From an uncultured Bacteroidales bacterium (GTDB lineage: Bacteria > Bacteroidota > Bacteroidia > Bacteroidales > WCHB1-69): a DNA stretch of 57,924 bases. The translations under genes were made by a program, and so were the position numbers. Shown here in pieces: positions 7,287 to 15,048 of this stretch. The notes under the pieces were generated by a model. That model was not told the origin of the DNA, searched no databases, and was given only the letters and a program-made list of their open reading frames with translations. Position 1 is the first letter of the stretch. Each line of letters opens with the position of its first letter. The DNA is taken from NCBI GenBank assembly GCA_900319925.1, contig ONQE01000026.1:1-57924 (forward strand). The letters run 5' to 3'.

Positions 7287-7379
7287 TCACTCCCGCTCCT
7301 GCCGCACCTCTGTCAACCCGCCTTTGTTGCCGACCACGAAGAGCGTCGGGACGTTGTTGCCGTGCACGAAGTTGTCGAG
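7287..7379 (-). pseudogene. C-terminal fragment of an HTH-like gene (relative of 13422-13994)
   Basis: These 93 bases, including the TGA stop, match the 3' end of the intact gene at 13422-13994 with only scattered differences and would encode the same C-terminus (VHGNN.PTLFVVGNKGG). Upstream of the fragment (above 7380) the similarity stops and no open frame continues, so this is a remnant of a second gene copy. It abuts the direct-repeat operator copy 1. Confidence 0.75.
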
Positions 7380-7522
7380 ATTATCCCTTAGTAACCTGAA
7401 CTTTTGTAGAGAATACATAAAACTGTCCTATAACACGTTCCTCATGTTTTATATATTTTTCTTCATCATCTATAGGGAAAAGCGTAAATGCCACCACACC
7501 ATTCTTTTTGTGTAAGGTAGGT

Positions 7523-10500
7523 TTAATCCTTGAGGCAGCGAACGGAATAGCCCTGGTTCTTGCTGTTGGTAATGCTGGTTACGTAGGCGCTATTGTAGAA
7601 GAGGTGGCGGCGGTACGCGTCAAAGCCACTGGACTCGGTAGAACTCCAAAAGACGGCGGTGTAGCCGAAATTGCAAGAACCATTACCATTGATGTAGAAG
7701 CCCGCAGGCAACGCCCCGAAACATGTGGCGTTGTTGCTGGACGGCATGTTGCCCACATCACATTGGTTTTCACTGTAAGTCCATCCTGTGGTTGAGGCTA
7801 ACGCCTTGGCGACAAAGTTGTTGTTGTTGCCGCACAGATAGTTGCTCTGGCTACTGACATGGTTTTCCAGTTCACTCCACTCCGCGTCGCTTGGAACGTG
7901 CCACCCGTTGGGACATATACCCAGCACGCCGGAGGGAGAGGCATTGCTGGAAGAAGCCCCATGCATTACCGCAGCCCAGTTGTAAAGATAACCGTGTGTG
8001 GAAATAGTGCTGCTGCTGTTTGCTGGATAATAATAGAAATAATAGGGGTAGGCTGTTGAGGAGGAACTACCTGAAGATAGGGAAGTGCCATCCGCGTAAT
8101 GCGTAGTGCGGAGATTCTCCTGCATCCAGCACTGGTTTCCGATTTGCACCGTATTATAAACGTTTCCGTCATAGTCAGTGACAGTAGGTGTGTTAGGGCA
8201 AGAAACTTGTTGATTTGTCATGAAACTCACCTGGTTGCCATACGCCGTGCCCGCGTTGTTTGTGGCGTAGGCCCGCACATAGTAGGTGGTGTTTTGAGAC
8301 AAATCGGTAACACTGCTGGTAAAGGTGCCGGTACCGTTGCCGTCGGTGGTATGGTTGTTGCTTACCGTAGGGTTGGGCGAAGTACTCCAACACACCCCGC
8401 GGGCGGTCACAGATACACCGCCGTCAGCGGTCACGTTGCCGCCACAAGTGGCGGAGTTGGTTGTGATGTTGCTGGGCGCAGCGGTGAATACGGTGGGAAA
8501 GGAGACAAAAGTGGTGTCTCCACCACCTCCCGTCTCGTCTTTTATGCAACGGACGGAATAGCATTGTCGTATGCTGCCGAAACTCAATTGCCAGTAGATA
8601 TTGTTGGAGTAAAGGCTGAAGTCATAGAGGTATACTCCATACGAATCATCAGAATGTACGGTAGCACTCCAAAAGTGGGTGTCGCCACCGACAGCGTTGT
8701 AGCCGTTGTAGCTATAGTAGCCAGCGGGAAGGGCTGAAAAGCCCGTGCCGTTGTTGGCAGAAAGATCGTTGCCTATCACGCAGTAGCCATTCTCGGTGAT
8801 CCATCCCACCGTGTCCGCCAATGCCTTGACGATACTGTTTTCGTAACCGCATAAATGAATGCTTTGGCTACTCACAGAATCGGCCATTTGCTCCCACTCC
8901 ATTTTACTAGGCAAATGCCACCCAACGGGGCAGATGCCCCTGCGGTGGCCAGTGAACGTCACCGACATCTGGTTAGCGGGATCTGTATTCACACTTGTCT
9001 CCCCAAACATTGTATTGAACGTGTCCACCGCCGCATACCAGTTGTAGAGCAATCCGTATTTCATCGGGGCATACGTGGCGGATTCGTTGTTGTACCAGCG
9101 TGCCTGCTTACCCGTGTACGTACATACCGAATTGACATCCGGAATAAGGTAAGTTCCAGTACTCGGCGAAGTTGTGGTACGCAAATTTTCCCTCATCCAG
9201 CACTGGTTTCCGATCAGCACGGTGTTATAGACGTTGCCCTCATGGTCAGTCACGGTTGGAACACCAGGACAAGGAAGACCACCCTGTCCAGTGGTGCCAG
9301 AAGTGGTGGTAAAAGGCCATTGTTCCCCGTATGACGTACCCAGACTGTTGGTGGCATACGCCCGCACGTAATAGGTTGTGTTAGCGGCAAGCCCCGTGAT
9401 ATTGCTTGTAAAACCGCCCGTGCCACTGCCATCCGTGGTATGACTATCATTAAGGGTAGGATTATGCGATGTACTCCAGCACACTCCACGGGAAAAGACG
9501 GTATCGTTACCATCAGCTGTTACAGTTCCGCCGCAGATGGCAGAAACAGAAGAAATGCCAGTAGCAGGATTAGTGATGACTTGTGGCAAAGTCTGGTTGC
9601 TGCCAACACCGAGAACACAACGGACTGAAAGCCCTGAATTCTTATAACTCGAGTTACCACTTATGTATGTGTTGTCGGCAGACAAGTACTGGGAGGATGC
9701 ATAATCAACAGAAGTACCATTGGAAGTCCAAAAATAAGCGTATTGGCCTGCCCCATAGAGGCCTGCCCCTTGGAATCCCAAACTGTACCACTCACCTGCC
9801 GGAACGGCCGAAAAACCGGTAGCATTGTTTGTGGACGGGCTGTTGCCTATAGCGCAACTGGTGGAACTATTTTGCCATCCCGTTGTAGAAGCCAAAGCCT
9901 TAGCGATAGAATTATCACATTGGTACTGGCTTTGACTGCCCACATAAGAACTCAATTGCCACCATTCATCAAGGCTGGGAACATGCCACCCAGTAGGGCA
10001 GATACCTTGAATACCACTTGGATTTGCATTAGAGGAACAAGCATTATGCATCACAGCAGGCCAATTGTACAGATAACCATAACCTAGCTGTGCCTGATAC
10101 GAAAGGATGTAATAGTACGGCAGAATATAGCTGCCTTCACCACTCATGTTGCCTACTGGTATGGACACACCATCGGCATAATGCGTGGTTCGCAGGTTCT
10201 CTTTCATCCAACATTGGTCACCAATCTGCACGGTATTGTAAGTGTTTCCGTCAATGTCGGTGAGGGTTGCGGCATTTGGGCAAGGCTGCCCATCCATAGA
10301 CAAGGTCGTAAAACTCACCACATTTCCATACGCTGTCCCTACACTATTGGTGGCATACGCCCGCACATAATAGACTGTGTTTGCAGCCAACCCTGAGATG
10401 CTGCTGCCAAAACTGCCGGTACCGCTGCCGTTTGAAGTGTGGCTGTCATTGAGAGTTGGGTTCTGTGAAGTACTCCAACATACACCTCGTGCCGTGACAG

Positions 10501-11602
10501 GAGCAGCCACAACACTGTTCACATAGTTGTTCCCGCAATAGGCTGAGTTTCCTGTAACGTTGCTCACCGTACCCGTTGTTACCTCTGGTAAAGTGGCTGA
10601 TGTTGTGAAACTCACCTCGTTGCCATACGATGTGCCCACACTGTTTCGGGCGTATGCCCGCACATAATAGGTTCTGCCGGCATAAAGTCCAGTCAAACTG
10701 CTGGTGAAAGCACCCGTTCCGCTGCCATTCGTAGTATGGTCACCGCTAATAGTTGGGTTATGCGACAAACTCCAGCAAACACCCCTTTCCGTAACGGCCG
10801 CACCGCCGTCACTGGTTACGTTGCCGCCGCAAGTGGCTGCGTTAGACGTGATGCCACTTACTGTATTGGTGGAGACTGTTGGCATGTAGTATATTTGCGT
10901 TTCCGCAAACTGCAATGTGAATAATTGCGACGATCCCTGCGCTTGTGTGATGCGCTGGCTCTCCGCTTCCGTGTTGTTAATGAAGGCATAACCCACATAT
11001 TCCATTTGGTCGCCGAAATTGAAAGGATTGTTAGTGCTGGATTTCAACACGACGGTAATGGTCTGTACCATGCCAAGATAGTCTAATGTGTTGCTACCAC
11101 CTCCGCCGTTGCAAATCATCTTGATGGAGGATGTCTTCCCATTCTGGCGGGCGGTCATCACGTAAGTACCCGCGGTGGACAAGGAAATGCGGAATTGATG
11201 ATTTCCCGGTTGTAGAGATACAAGATTTTGTGTCTCTATGATGCGTCCATTCATATCCTTGATGTCCAAATCAACCTTGCCTTCATCCACTGTTGTCAGG
11301 CTCACCTCAGTAGTGCCACTGAAGGGGTTTGGATTGTTCTGCGACAGAACGAATCCGCCGTCCAAAGTGTGGTCGTCAATGTCCGTGCCGTTCTGCATAG
11401 TCAGCACCGTGTCGGGCCAGTAAATGGTCTCCTGCCAGCTCTTGGTCAGATTGGTTATGATAACCCTGTTAAGCTGCACATAATGGTTTGCAGCGTCCTT
11501 TGCGGTGAAAGTGAGGGTGACGGTCTGGGCGGCCAATCCGAAGGATGCAGCCGCTAAAATAAGAAATAAAAGCCCTTTTGGGCAGATATTCTTTTCTGTC
11601 AT
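7523..11602 (-). CDS. Large secreted FISUMP / fibronectin-like repeat protein
   Basis: The 1359-aa protein has a signal peptide (cleavage after SFGLAAQ, about residue 26). Residues about 85-165 resemble a T9SS type-A sorting domain (LSQNNPNPFSGTTEVSL, KDMNGRIIE, STAGTYVMTARQNGK) although they lie near the N-terminus. Four related repeats of about 90 aa follow (ATCGGNVT, RGVCWS, GSGTG, YYVRAYATNS, VSFTT). They alternate with three FISUMP domains at about 437-665, 774-1020 and 1132-1359, each with a DGN.YNTV.IG.QCWM.ENLRTT opening and an SVRC ending. FISUMP domains occur in large secreted surface proteins of Fibrobacter and Bacteroidota; a binding or structural role on the cell surface is inferred. 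Transcription probably starts in the cassette at 11751-11840. Confidence 0.85.
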   Translation of the reverse strand: MTEKNICPKGLLFLILAAASFGLAAQTVTLTFTAKDAANHYVQLNRVIITNLTKSWQETIYWPDTVLTMQNGTDIDDHTLDGGFVLSQNNPNPFSGTTEVSLTTVDEGKVDLDIKDMNGRIIETQNLVSLQPGNHQFRISLSTAGTYVMTARQNGKTSSIKMICNGGGGSNTLDYLGMVQTITVVLKSSTNNPFNFGDQMEYVGYAFINNTEAESQRITQAQGSSQLFTLQFAETQIYYMPTVSTNTVSGITSNAATCGGNVTSDGGAAVTERGVCWSLSHNPTISGDHTTNGSGTGAFTSSLTGLYAGRTYYVRAYARNSVGTSYGNEVSFTTSATLPEVTTGTVSNVTGNSAYCGNNYVNSVVAAPVTARGVCWSTSQNPTLNDSHTSNGSGTGSFGSSISGLAANTVYYVRAYATNSVGTAYGNVVSFTTLSMDGQPCPNAATLTDIDGNTYNTVQIGDQCWMKENLRTTHYADGVSIPVGNMSGEGSYILPYYYILSYQAQLGYGYLYNWPAVMHNACSSNANPSGIQGICPTGWHVPSLDEWWQLSSYVGSQSQYQCDNSIAKALASTTGWQNSSTSCAIGNSPSTNNATGFSAVPAGEWYSLGFQGAGLYGAGQYAYFWTSNGTSVDYASSQYLSADNTYISGNSSYKNSGLSVRCVLGVGSNQTLPQVITNPATGISSVSAICGGTVTADGNDTVFSRGVCWSTSHNPTLNDSHTTDGSGTGGFTSNITGLAANTTYYVRAYATNSLGTSYGEQWPFTTTSGTTGQGGLPCPGVPTVTDHEGNVYNTVLIGNQCWMRENLRTTTSPSTGTYLIPDVNSVCTYTGKQARWYNNESATYAPMKYGLLYNWYAAVDTFNTMFGETSVNTDPANQMSVTFTGHRRGICPVGWHLPSKMEWEQMADSVSSQSIHLCGYENSIVKALADTVGWITENGYCVIGNDLSANNGTGFSALPAGYYSYNGYNAVGGDTHFWSATVHSDDSYGVYLYDFSLYSNNIYWQLSFGSIRQCYSVRCIKDETGGGGDTTFVSFPTVFTAAPSNITTNSATCGGNVTADGGVSVTARGVCWSTSPNPTVSNNHTTDGNGTGTFTSSVTDLSQNTTYYVRAYATNNAGTAYGNQVSFMTNQQVSCPNTPTVTDYDGNVYNTVQIGNQCWMQENLRTTHYADGTSLSSGSSSSTAYPYYFYYYPANSSSTISTHGYLYNWAAVMHGASSSNASPSGVLGICPNGWHVPSDAEWSELENHVSSQSNYLCGNNNNFVAKALASTTGWTYSENQCDVGNMPSSNNATCFGALPAGFYINGNGSCNFGYTAVFWSSTESSGFDAYRRHLFYNSAYVTSITNSKNQGYSVRCLKD

Positions 11603-11789
11603 ATTGGTTTATTTTGTTGATGAATTATTCTTTTGTTATTAATTGAAATTGTTGTTTTCAGCTGCTTAGGTGTGCAACCGCTTTCCTCAAAGAAGGCGCG
11701 GCCTGTCTTTGTCGTCAAAGAGGTTCTAGCAAAACCCAAGCAGAAAAAAAAAGAACGCCGTGAAATCCCTCTTCGGTGATTTCACAGCG

Positions 11790-11797
11790 CAAAAATA
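11790..11797 (-). promoter_or_regulatory. -7 promoter element TATTTTTG (cassette copy 2)
   Basis: Exact TAnnTTTG match on the minus strand, 23 bp downstream of the direct repeat; likely promoter of the FISUMP gene with a leader of roughly 180 bases. Confidence 0.6.
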
Positions 11798-11820
11798 ATA
11801 TCTAAACCGATTGGTGGTTT

Positions 11821-11838
11821 GGTCCGAATTGGTCCGAA
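11821..11838 (-). promoter_or_regulatory. Direct-repeat operator TTCGGACC-AA-TTCGGACC, copy 2
   Basis: Same 18-bp element as at 7264 and 14044, at the same distance from its -7 box; it begins 12 bp past the ATPase stop codon. Confidence 0.6.
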
Positions 11839-11850
11839 TTAAGGGTGCTA

Positions 11851-13293
11851 TCAGTCGAAAAGGTCGTCTAAGGTGACGCTGCATTGGATGACGGAGCTGT
11901 TCTTGCCCGGGACAATTCCGAACGTGGAGATCAGGGTGGTGAGGATGGTGGCGCGCGTTTTCACAGATTCCCTGAAGACGGCCACCTTTTGGCGCAACTT
12001 GTCCGCGTAGTCCTTGGTGATAAGAAACGGCTCGTTGGCGCAGAATTTGATCTCGCACAGGTTGATGGCCCTGTCGCCGCGTTCCAACACCAGGTCTATT
12101 TGAGCCCCGGCGTCTTGTGCATCCCGGTCCCACCAGGAGAACGCATTGCAAAGGACTCCGGAAATTCCCAAGCCGCGCTTGATTTGCTCCACATGGGTCA
12201 AACATATCAGCTCAAAAGTGAGACCGTTCCAGACCTGTGTCGCAGGGGTGTTGATGGTGTGAGACCAAAACCTCGGGTCCAGTCCTTCCTTCCCTTTGAT
12301 GAACTTCAAGTAAAACAAGGTGTAAAAATCGCACAGCCTGTATTTTATGTCTCTTTTCTTGTCCATGGAATAGTATGAGGAGATGAAGAAGCAGTTCTTC
12401 AGATCCCTGAGATAACGGCTGATGTCACCGCCGCATTTCTTGCCTAACAATGCGCATATTTCGGTCCGCGAATACCCTGCCTTTTTGCCGGCAAGAATTT
12501 CGATGATGTGCCTGTAGGTTTCCGGCTTTTTGAATAAGGAACTAAACAGCCGGTCGTATTCACCGGACAAGGGGGCACCCTGGCTGAAGAACAGCTCGTC
12601 AATGTTTTGCGCGAGACTTTTCCCTCGTTTCAGTTGTCGCAGATAGTAAGGGATGCCCCCCATCACCATATAGCAACGCAATATCTCGATTCTGTCGTAA
12701 GCGAAGCCCCGGCTGCTGAGATACGACTCCGTTTCAGACAGGGTGAAAGGGGATATCAACATCGGATGAGTGATGCGGTTGTACAAGCCCCCCGTGTTGT
12801 TGATGACGTTGTCGATGATGTATGAGGTGGCGGAACCGCAAACGATGAACATCAGATTGGATCTGTGAGCTGCCCAGTCGTTCCAGAAATGCTCCAATGC
12901 GGTGATGAATCCGGAAGAGGGAGTGTCCATCCATGGCAGCTCGTCAATGAAAACCACCTGCCGCTCTTGGTTGTCCGCATTGGTCAACAGGTCTTGGAGG
13001 TTGTTGAAGGCCTCAAACCAATCCGAAGGTTTCTCGTATTCCCGAATCCCATATTGATTCAGAGCCGTTTGGAAGTTTTCCAACTGCCGTTCCTTCAGGT
13101 TGATGTTGTCGGATTCGATTGGGGAGAGTCCTGTCACGCAAAAATCGAACCGATTTTGGAAAAAATGGTGGACCAAAAAGGTTTTCCCCACGCGTCGCCT
13201 GCCGTAAATTACGATGAATTCTGCCTCGCGAGAATCGTAATATTCTTGTAAATCAGTAAGTTCCTTCTTTCTTCCGATGATTTCTGCTGTCAT
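11851..13293 (-). CDS. Archaeal-type ATPase with C-terminal PD-(D/E)XK (DUF234-like) domain
   Basis: The 480-aa protein has Walker A GRRRVGKT (31-38), Walker B VVFIDELPW (about 113-121) and a sensor-like FIVCGSATSYI, as in the ATPase_2 family. A winged-helix-like middle (YSRTEICALLGKKCGGDISR) precedes a C-terminal nuclease-like core: GAQIDLVLERG followed by NLCEIKF, matching the D...E-x-K pattern of DUF234. Such proteins are common, often multicopy and of unresolved function in Bacteroidota. All key residues appear intact. The gene has an operator-like array of CTCCGCGAA sites over its promoter (13312-13375). Confidence 0.85.
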   Translation of the reverse strand: MTAEIIGRKKELTDLQEYYDSREAEFIVIYGRRRVGKTFLVHHFFQNRFDFCVTGLSPIESDNINLKERQLENFQTALNQYGIREYEKPSDWFEAFNNLQDLLTNADNQERQVVFIDELPWMDTPSSGFITALEHFWNDWAAHRSNLMFIVCGSATSYIIDNVINNTGGLYNRITHPMLISPFTLSETESYLSSRGFAYDRIEILRCYMVMGGIPYYLRQLKRGKSLAQNIDELFFSQGAPLSGEYDRLFSSLFKKPETYRHIIEILAGKKAGYSRTEICALLGKKCGGDISRYLRDLKNCFFISSYYSMDKKRDIKYRLCDFYTLFYLKFIKGKEGLDPRFWSHTINTPATQVWNGLTFELICLTHVEQIKRGLGISGVLCNAFSWWDRDAQDAGAQIDLVLERGDRAINLCEIKFCANEPFLITKDYADKLRQKVAVFRESVKTRATILTTLISTFGIVPGKNSSVIQCSVTLDDLFD

Positions 13294-13311
13294 AATGCCC
13301 CTGTTTTATTT

Positions 13312-13375
13312 CTCCGCGAAGATACAAAATTTTTGTTCGCGGAGGAGTTTTAGGGGGTCGTTTTCCTCCGCGAAC
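13312..13375. promoter_or_regulatory. CTCCGCGAA inverted-repeat array around the ATPase promoter
   Basis: CTCCGCGAA at 13312-13320 faces TTCGCGGAGGA at 13336-13346, which in turn forms a perfect 12-bp inverted repeat with TCCTCCGCGAAC ending at 13375. A near -7 box (TATCTTCG on minus) overlaps the first site. The downstream pair could also act as terminator for the HTH-like gene, whose stop is at 13422. Confidence 0.5.
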
Positions 13376-13421
13376 TGATTTTTTTTCGGTTCGTGGAGAT
13401 TTTGGCGGGGAGTGCTCGCCG

Positions 13422-13994
13422 TCACTCCCGCTCCCGCCGCACCTCCGTCAGCCCGCCTTTGTTGCCGACCACGAAGAGGGTGGGGGCGTTGTTGCCGTGC
13501 ACGAAGTTGTCGAGGTAGAGCGGCTCCCCGAGGATGAAGCAGGAACACGAAAAGGAATCGCCGGGCTTGAGCTTGGAGTTCTCGCTCTCCACCACCATGA
13601 AGCTCCCTTCGCCGAGATGGCGCAGCAGCACACGGCGGTCGGGCGACCAGGCGATGCGCACAAAACCCTCCTGCGGGATCTCGTCGGGATGCAGGACGCG
13701 GCCCAACACCGGGTTCGAGGATTCGCCCGCGCGGTCGTGGTTGGCCAGGAAATCGTCCCAGTCGTGAAAACCCACGCAACGGGCGAGGACCGAGAGGGTG
13801 GAGTAGCGGGTGGTGTCGTAACCCTCCACATAGCCCCAGATGCGCTTGAGGGTGGTCACCCCCAAGGTCTCCTTGCAGCGCTCCTGGATCACGCCGGTGA
13901 GGAACTGGAAGTCGGCGGGAGTCTTCATCTTGCGCGACACGGACTCCTCCACCATTTCGCGGAGTTGCAGGATTTCGGTTTCGTTGGGCTTCAT
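13422..13994 (-). CDS. HTH-like protein of a multicopy Bacteroidota family
   Basis: The 190-aa cytoplasmic protein has an N-terminal helical part with TPADFQFLTGVIQERC and LGVTTLKRIWGYVEGY, which reads like a degenerate helix-turn-helix, followed by LSVLARCVGFHDWDDFL. The C-terminal half (about 95-190) is beta-rich (GFVRIAWSPDRRVLLRHLG, FMVVESENSKLKPGDSF, NNAPTLFVVGNKGG). I have a general recollection of such proteins recurring in many copies in this phylum, without assigned function; a fragment of a second copy lies at 7287-7379. A regulatory role is inferred only. Its promoter carries the third TTCGGACC direct repeat. Confidence 0.7.
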   Translation of the reverse strand: MKPNETEILQLREMVEESVSRKMKTPADFQFLTGVIQERCKETLGVTTLKRIWGYVEGYDTTRYSTLSVLARCVGFHDWDDFLANHDRAGESSNPVLGRVLHPDEIPQEGFVRIAWSPDRRVLLRHLGEGSFMVVESENSKLKPGDSFSCSCFILGEPLYLDNFVHGNNAPTLFVVGNKGGLTEVRRERE

Positions 13995-14013
13995 ACAGGA
14001 TTTTTTAGACGCG

Positions 14014-14021
14014 CAAAATTA
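14014..14021 (-). promoter_or_regulatory. -7 promoter element TAATTTTG of the HTH-like gene
   Basis: TAnnTTTG match on the minus strand, 19 bp upstream of the ATG at 13994 and 22 bp downstream of the direct repeat at 14044-14061. Confidence 0.6.
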
Positions 14022-14043
14022 TAAAATTCAAACAACGGGAGAC

Positions 14044-14061
14044 GGTCCGAATTGGTCCGAA
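14044..14061 (-). promoter_or_regulatory. Direct-repeat operator TTCGGACC-AA-TTCGGACC, copy 3
   Basis: Identical 18-bp core to copies at 7264 and 11821, at matching distance from its -7 box, but without the rest of the 90-bp cassette. Shared core with different flanks points to selection on the site rather than simple duplication. Confidence 0.6.
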
Positions 14062-14180
14062 CAATGACGCCGCTTCCCTTCACCTTCCTTGGAACCGTTC
14101 CGCGCGGCAAAAATACTATTTTTAAAGGTGAGATTTTTTTTTTCGAAAAAAATGTAACCTTTTTGATTTTTTGCATCTGT

Positions 14181-14339
14181 ATAGTGAATGGTGAATTGTG
14201 ATTAGTGTGATTAGTGAATTGTGATTGGTGAATTGTGATTGGTGAATAGTGATTGGTGAATTGTGATTGGTGAATTGTGATTGGTGAATTGTGATTGGTG
14301 AATTGTGATTGGTGAATTGTGAGTGAATTGTGATTAGTG
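14181..14339. repeat. Heptamer/14-bp tandem repeat array (TTGGTGA-ATTGTGA)
   Basis: About 22 units of 7 bp, mostly alternating TTGGTGA and ATTGTGA, occupy most of the 406-bp gap between the HTH-like gene start and the barrel gene. No open frame or stem-loop is evident in the array. The rest of the gap holds promoters at both ends. Confidence 0.85.
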
Positions 14340-14342
14340 CAA

Positions 14343-14350
14343 TATTTTTG
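14343..14350 (+). promoter_or_regulatory. -7 promoter element TATTTTTG for the barrel/lipoprotein pair
   Basis: Exact TAnnTTTG match directly after the heptamer array and 50 bp before the chosen ATG at 14401, so the array occupies the region upstream of the -7 box. Confidence 0.55.
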
Positions 14351-14400
14351 ATGTGTTTTCGTTTAGTAGAATAGATATGAAGCGTTTTATAATTCGTAAG

Positions 14401-15030
14401 ATGATGAAAAAGAGTTTATTCCTGTTATTGTTGTGTGTGCCGTTCGGGATGGGGCTGTTTGCGCAAGGGGACGGCTCCGACTGGCGCCAGACGTTCAACC
14501 GGCACGAGTTCTCGCTCGCGGTCGGCGACCCGACGATGGCGAACAGAACCCGTATGGAGAAATTTTCCGGCAACACCATGACCTCCTGGTTGGACATTCC
14601 TACCTACACCGATGTCTATACTTCGGCGCCCATCACGTTGGGTTACCGTTTCCGGCTTCTGAAGTGGCTGTGGCTCGGCGGCGACATCACCTATTGCGGC
14701 TTCTTCGGCACCTCCCGCAACATCTATACGGAGGAACCGGTCTATAAGTATCGCGAAAATTCGGTGAGCATCATGCCCTCCATCCGCTTTTCCTACCTCA
14801 ACCGCGAGCACGTCACCCTCTACAGCGGTTTCACGTCGGGCTTGCGGATCGGTGTGGCGGAAGCCTACAACGAGAAGGACGTTTTTGTCCGGCTACCCTT
14901 CCAGGTGACCCTCTTCGGCGTTTCCGCCGGCAGTCAGAGCTGGTTCGGCTTTGCGGAACTCGGGGTCGGCTTCCAAGGATTCGCCAAGGCCGGCTTCGGT
15001 TACCGTTTTAACGGAAAGAAAAGACAATAA
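14401..15030 (+). CDS. Small outer-membrane beta-barrel protein
   Basis: I placed the start at MMKKSLFLLLLCVPFGMGLF, giving a clean signal peptide ending at FAQ and 209 aa; in-frame ATGs at 14353 and 14377 would add a charged leader. The mature part alternates aromatic and polar residues (ITLGYRFRLLKWLWLGGDI, VSIMPSIRFSYLNREHV, FAELGVGFQGFAKAGFGYRF) and ends near a terminal strand, as expected of an 8-10-stranded barrel. The ligand is unknown. The lipoprotein gene follows 18 bp later and is probably co-transcribed. Confidence 0.7.
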   Translation: MMKKSLFLLLLCVPFGMGLFAQGDGSDWRQTFNRHEFSLAVGDPTMANRTRMEKFSGNTMTSWLDIPTYTDVYTSAPITLGYRFRLLKWLWLGGDITYCGFFGTSRNIYTEEPVYKYRENSVSIMPSIRFSYLNREHVTLYSGFTSGLRIGVAEAYNEKDVFVRLPFQVTLFGVSAGSQSWFGFAELGVGFQGFAKAGFGYRFNGKKRQ

Positions 15031-15048
15031 CCTTAAAATCATGACAGT

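Larger units (their letters stand above)
11751..11840 (-). repeat. 90-bp promoter/leader cassette, copy 2
   Basis: This copy of the cassette at 7194-7283 sits in the 248-bp gap between the ATPase stop and the FISUMP gene start. Minus-strand order is direct repeat, -7 box (11790-11797), then the GTGAAATC hairpin and about 150 bases of leader before the ATG at 11602. That leader has no other feature I can support. Confidence 0.8.

Noticed and set aside
7219-7515. Plus-strand open frame of 98 codons
   Set aside because: It crosses the promoter cassette and the antisense of the HTH-like remnant, and has no protein-like composition.
11690-11725. Possible remnant of a second ATPase C-terminus (LFDDKDRPRLL in one minus frame)
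   Set aside because: Only about 12 codons between two stops; the similarity to the DDLFD end of the ATPase is too short to support.
14181-14339. CRISPR-like array
   Set aside because: The units are 7 bp and directly abutting, with no unique spacers; no cas genes are present.
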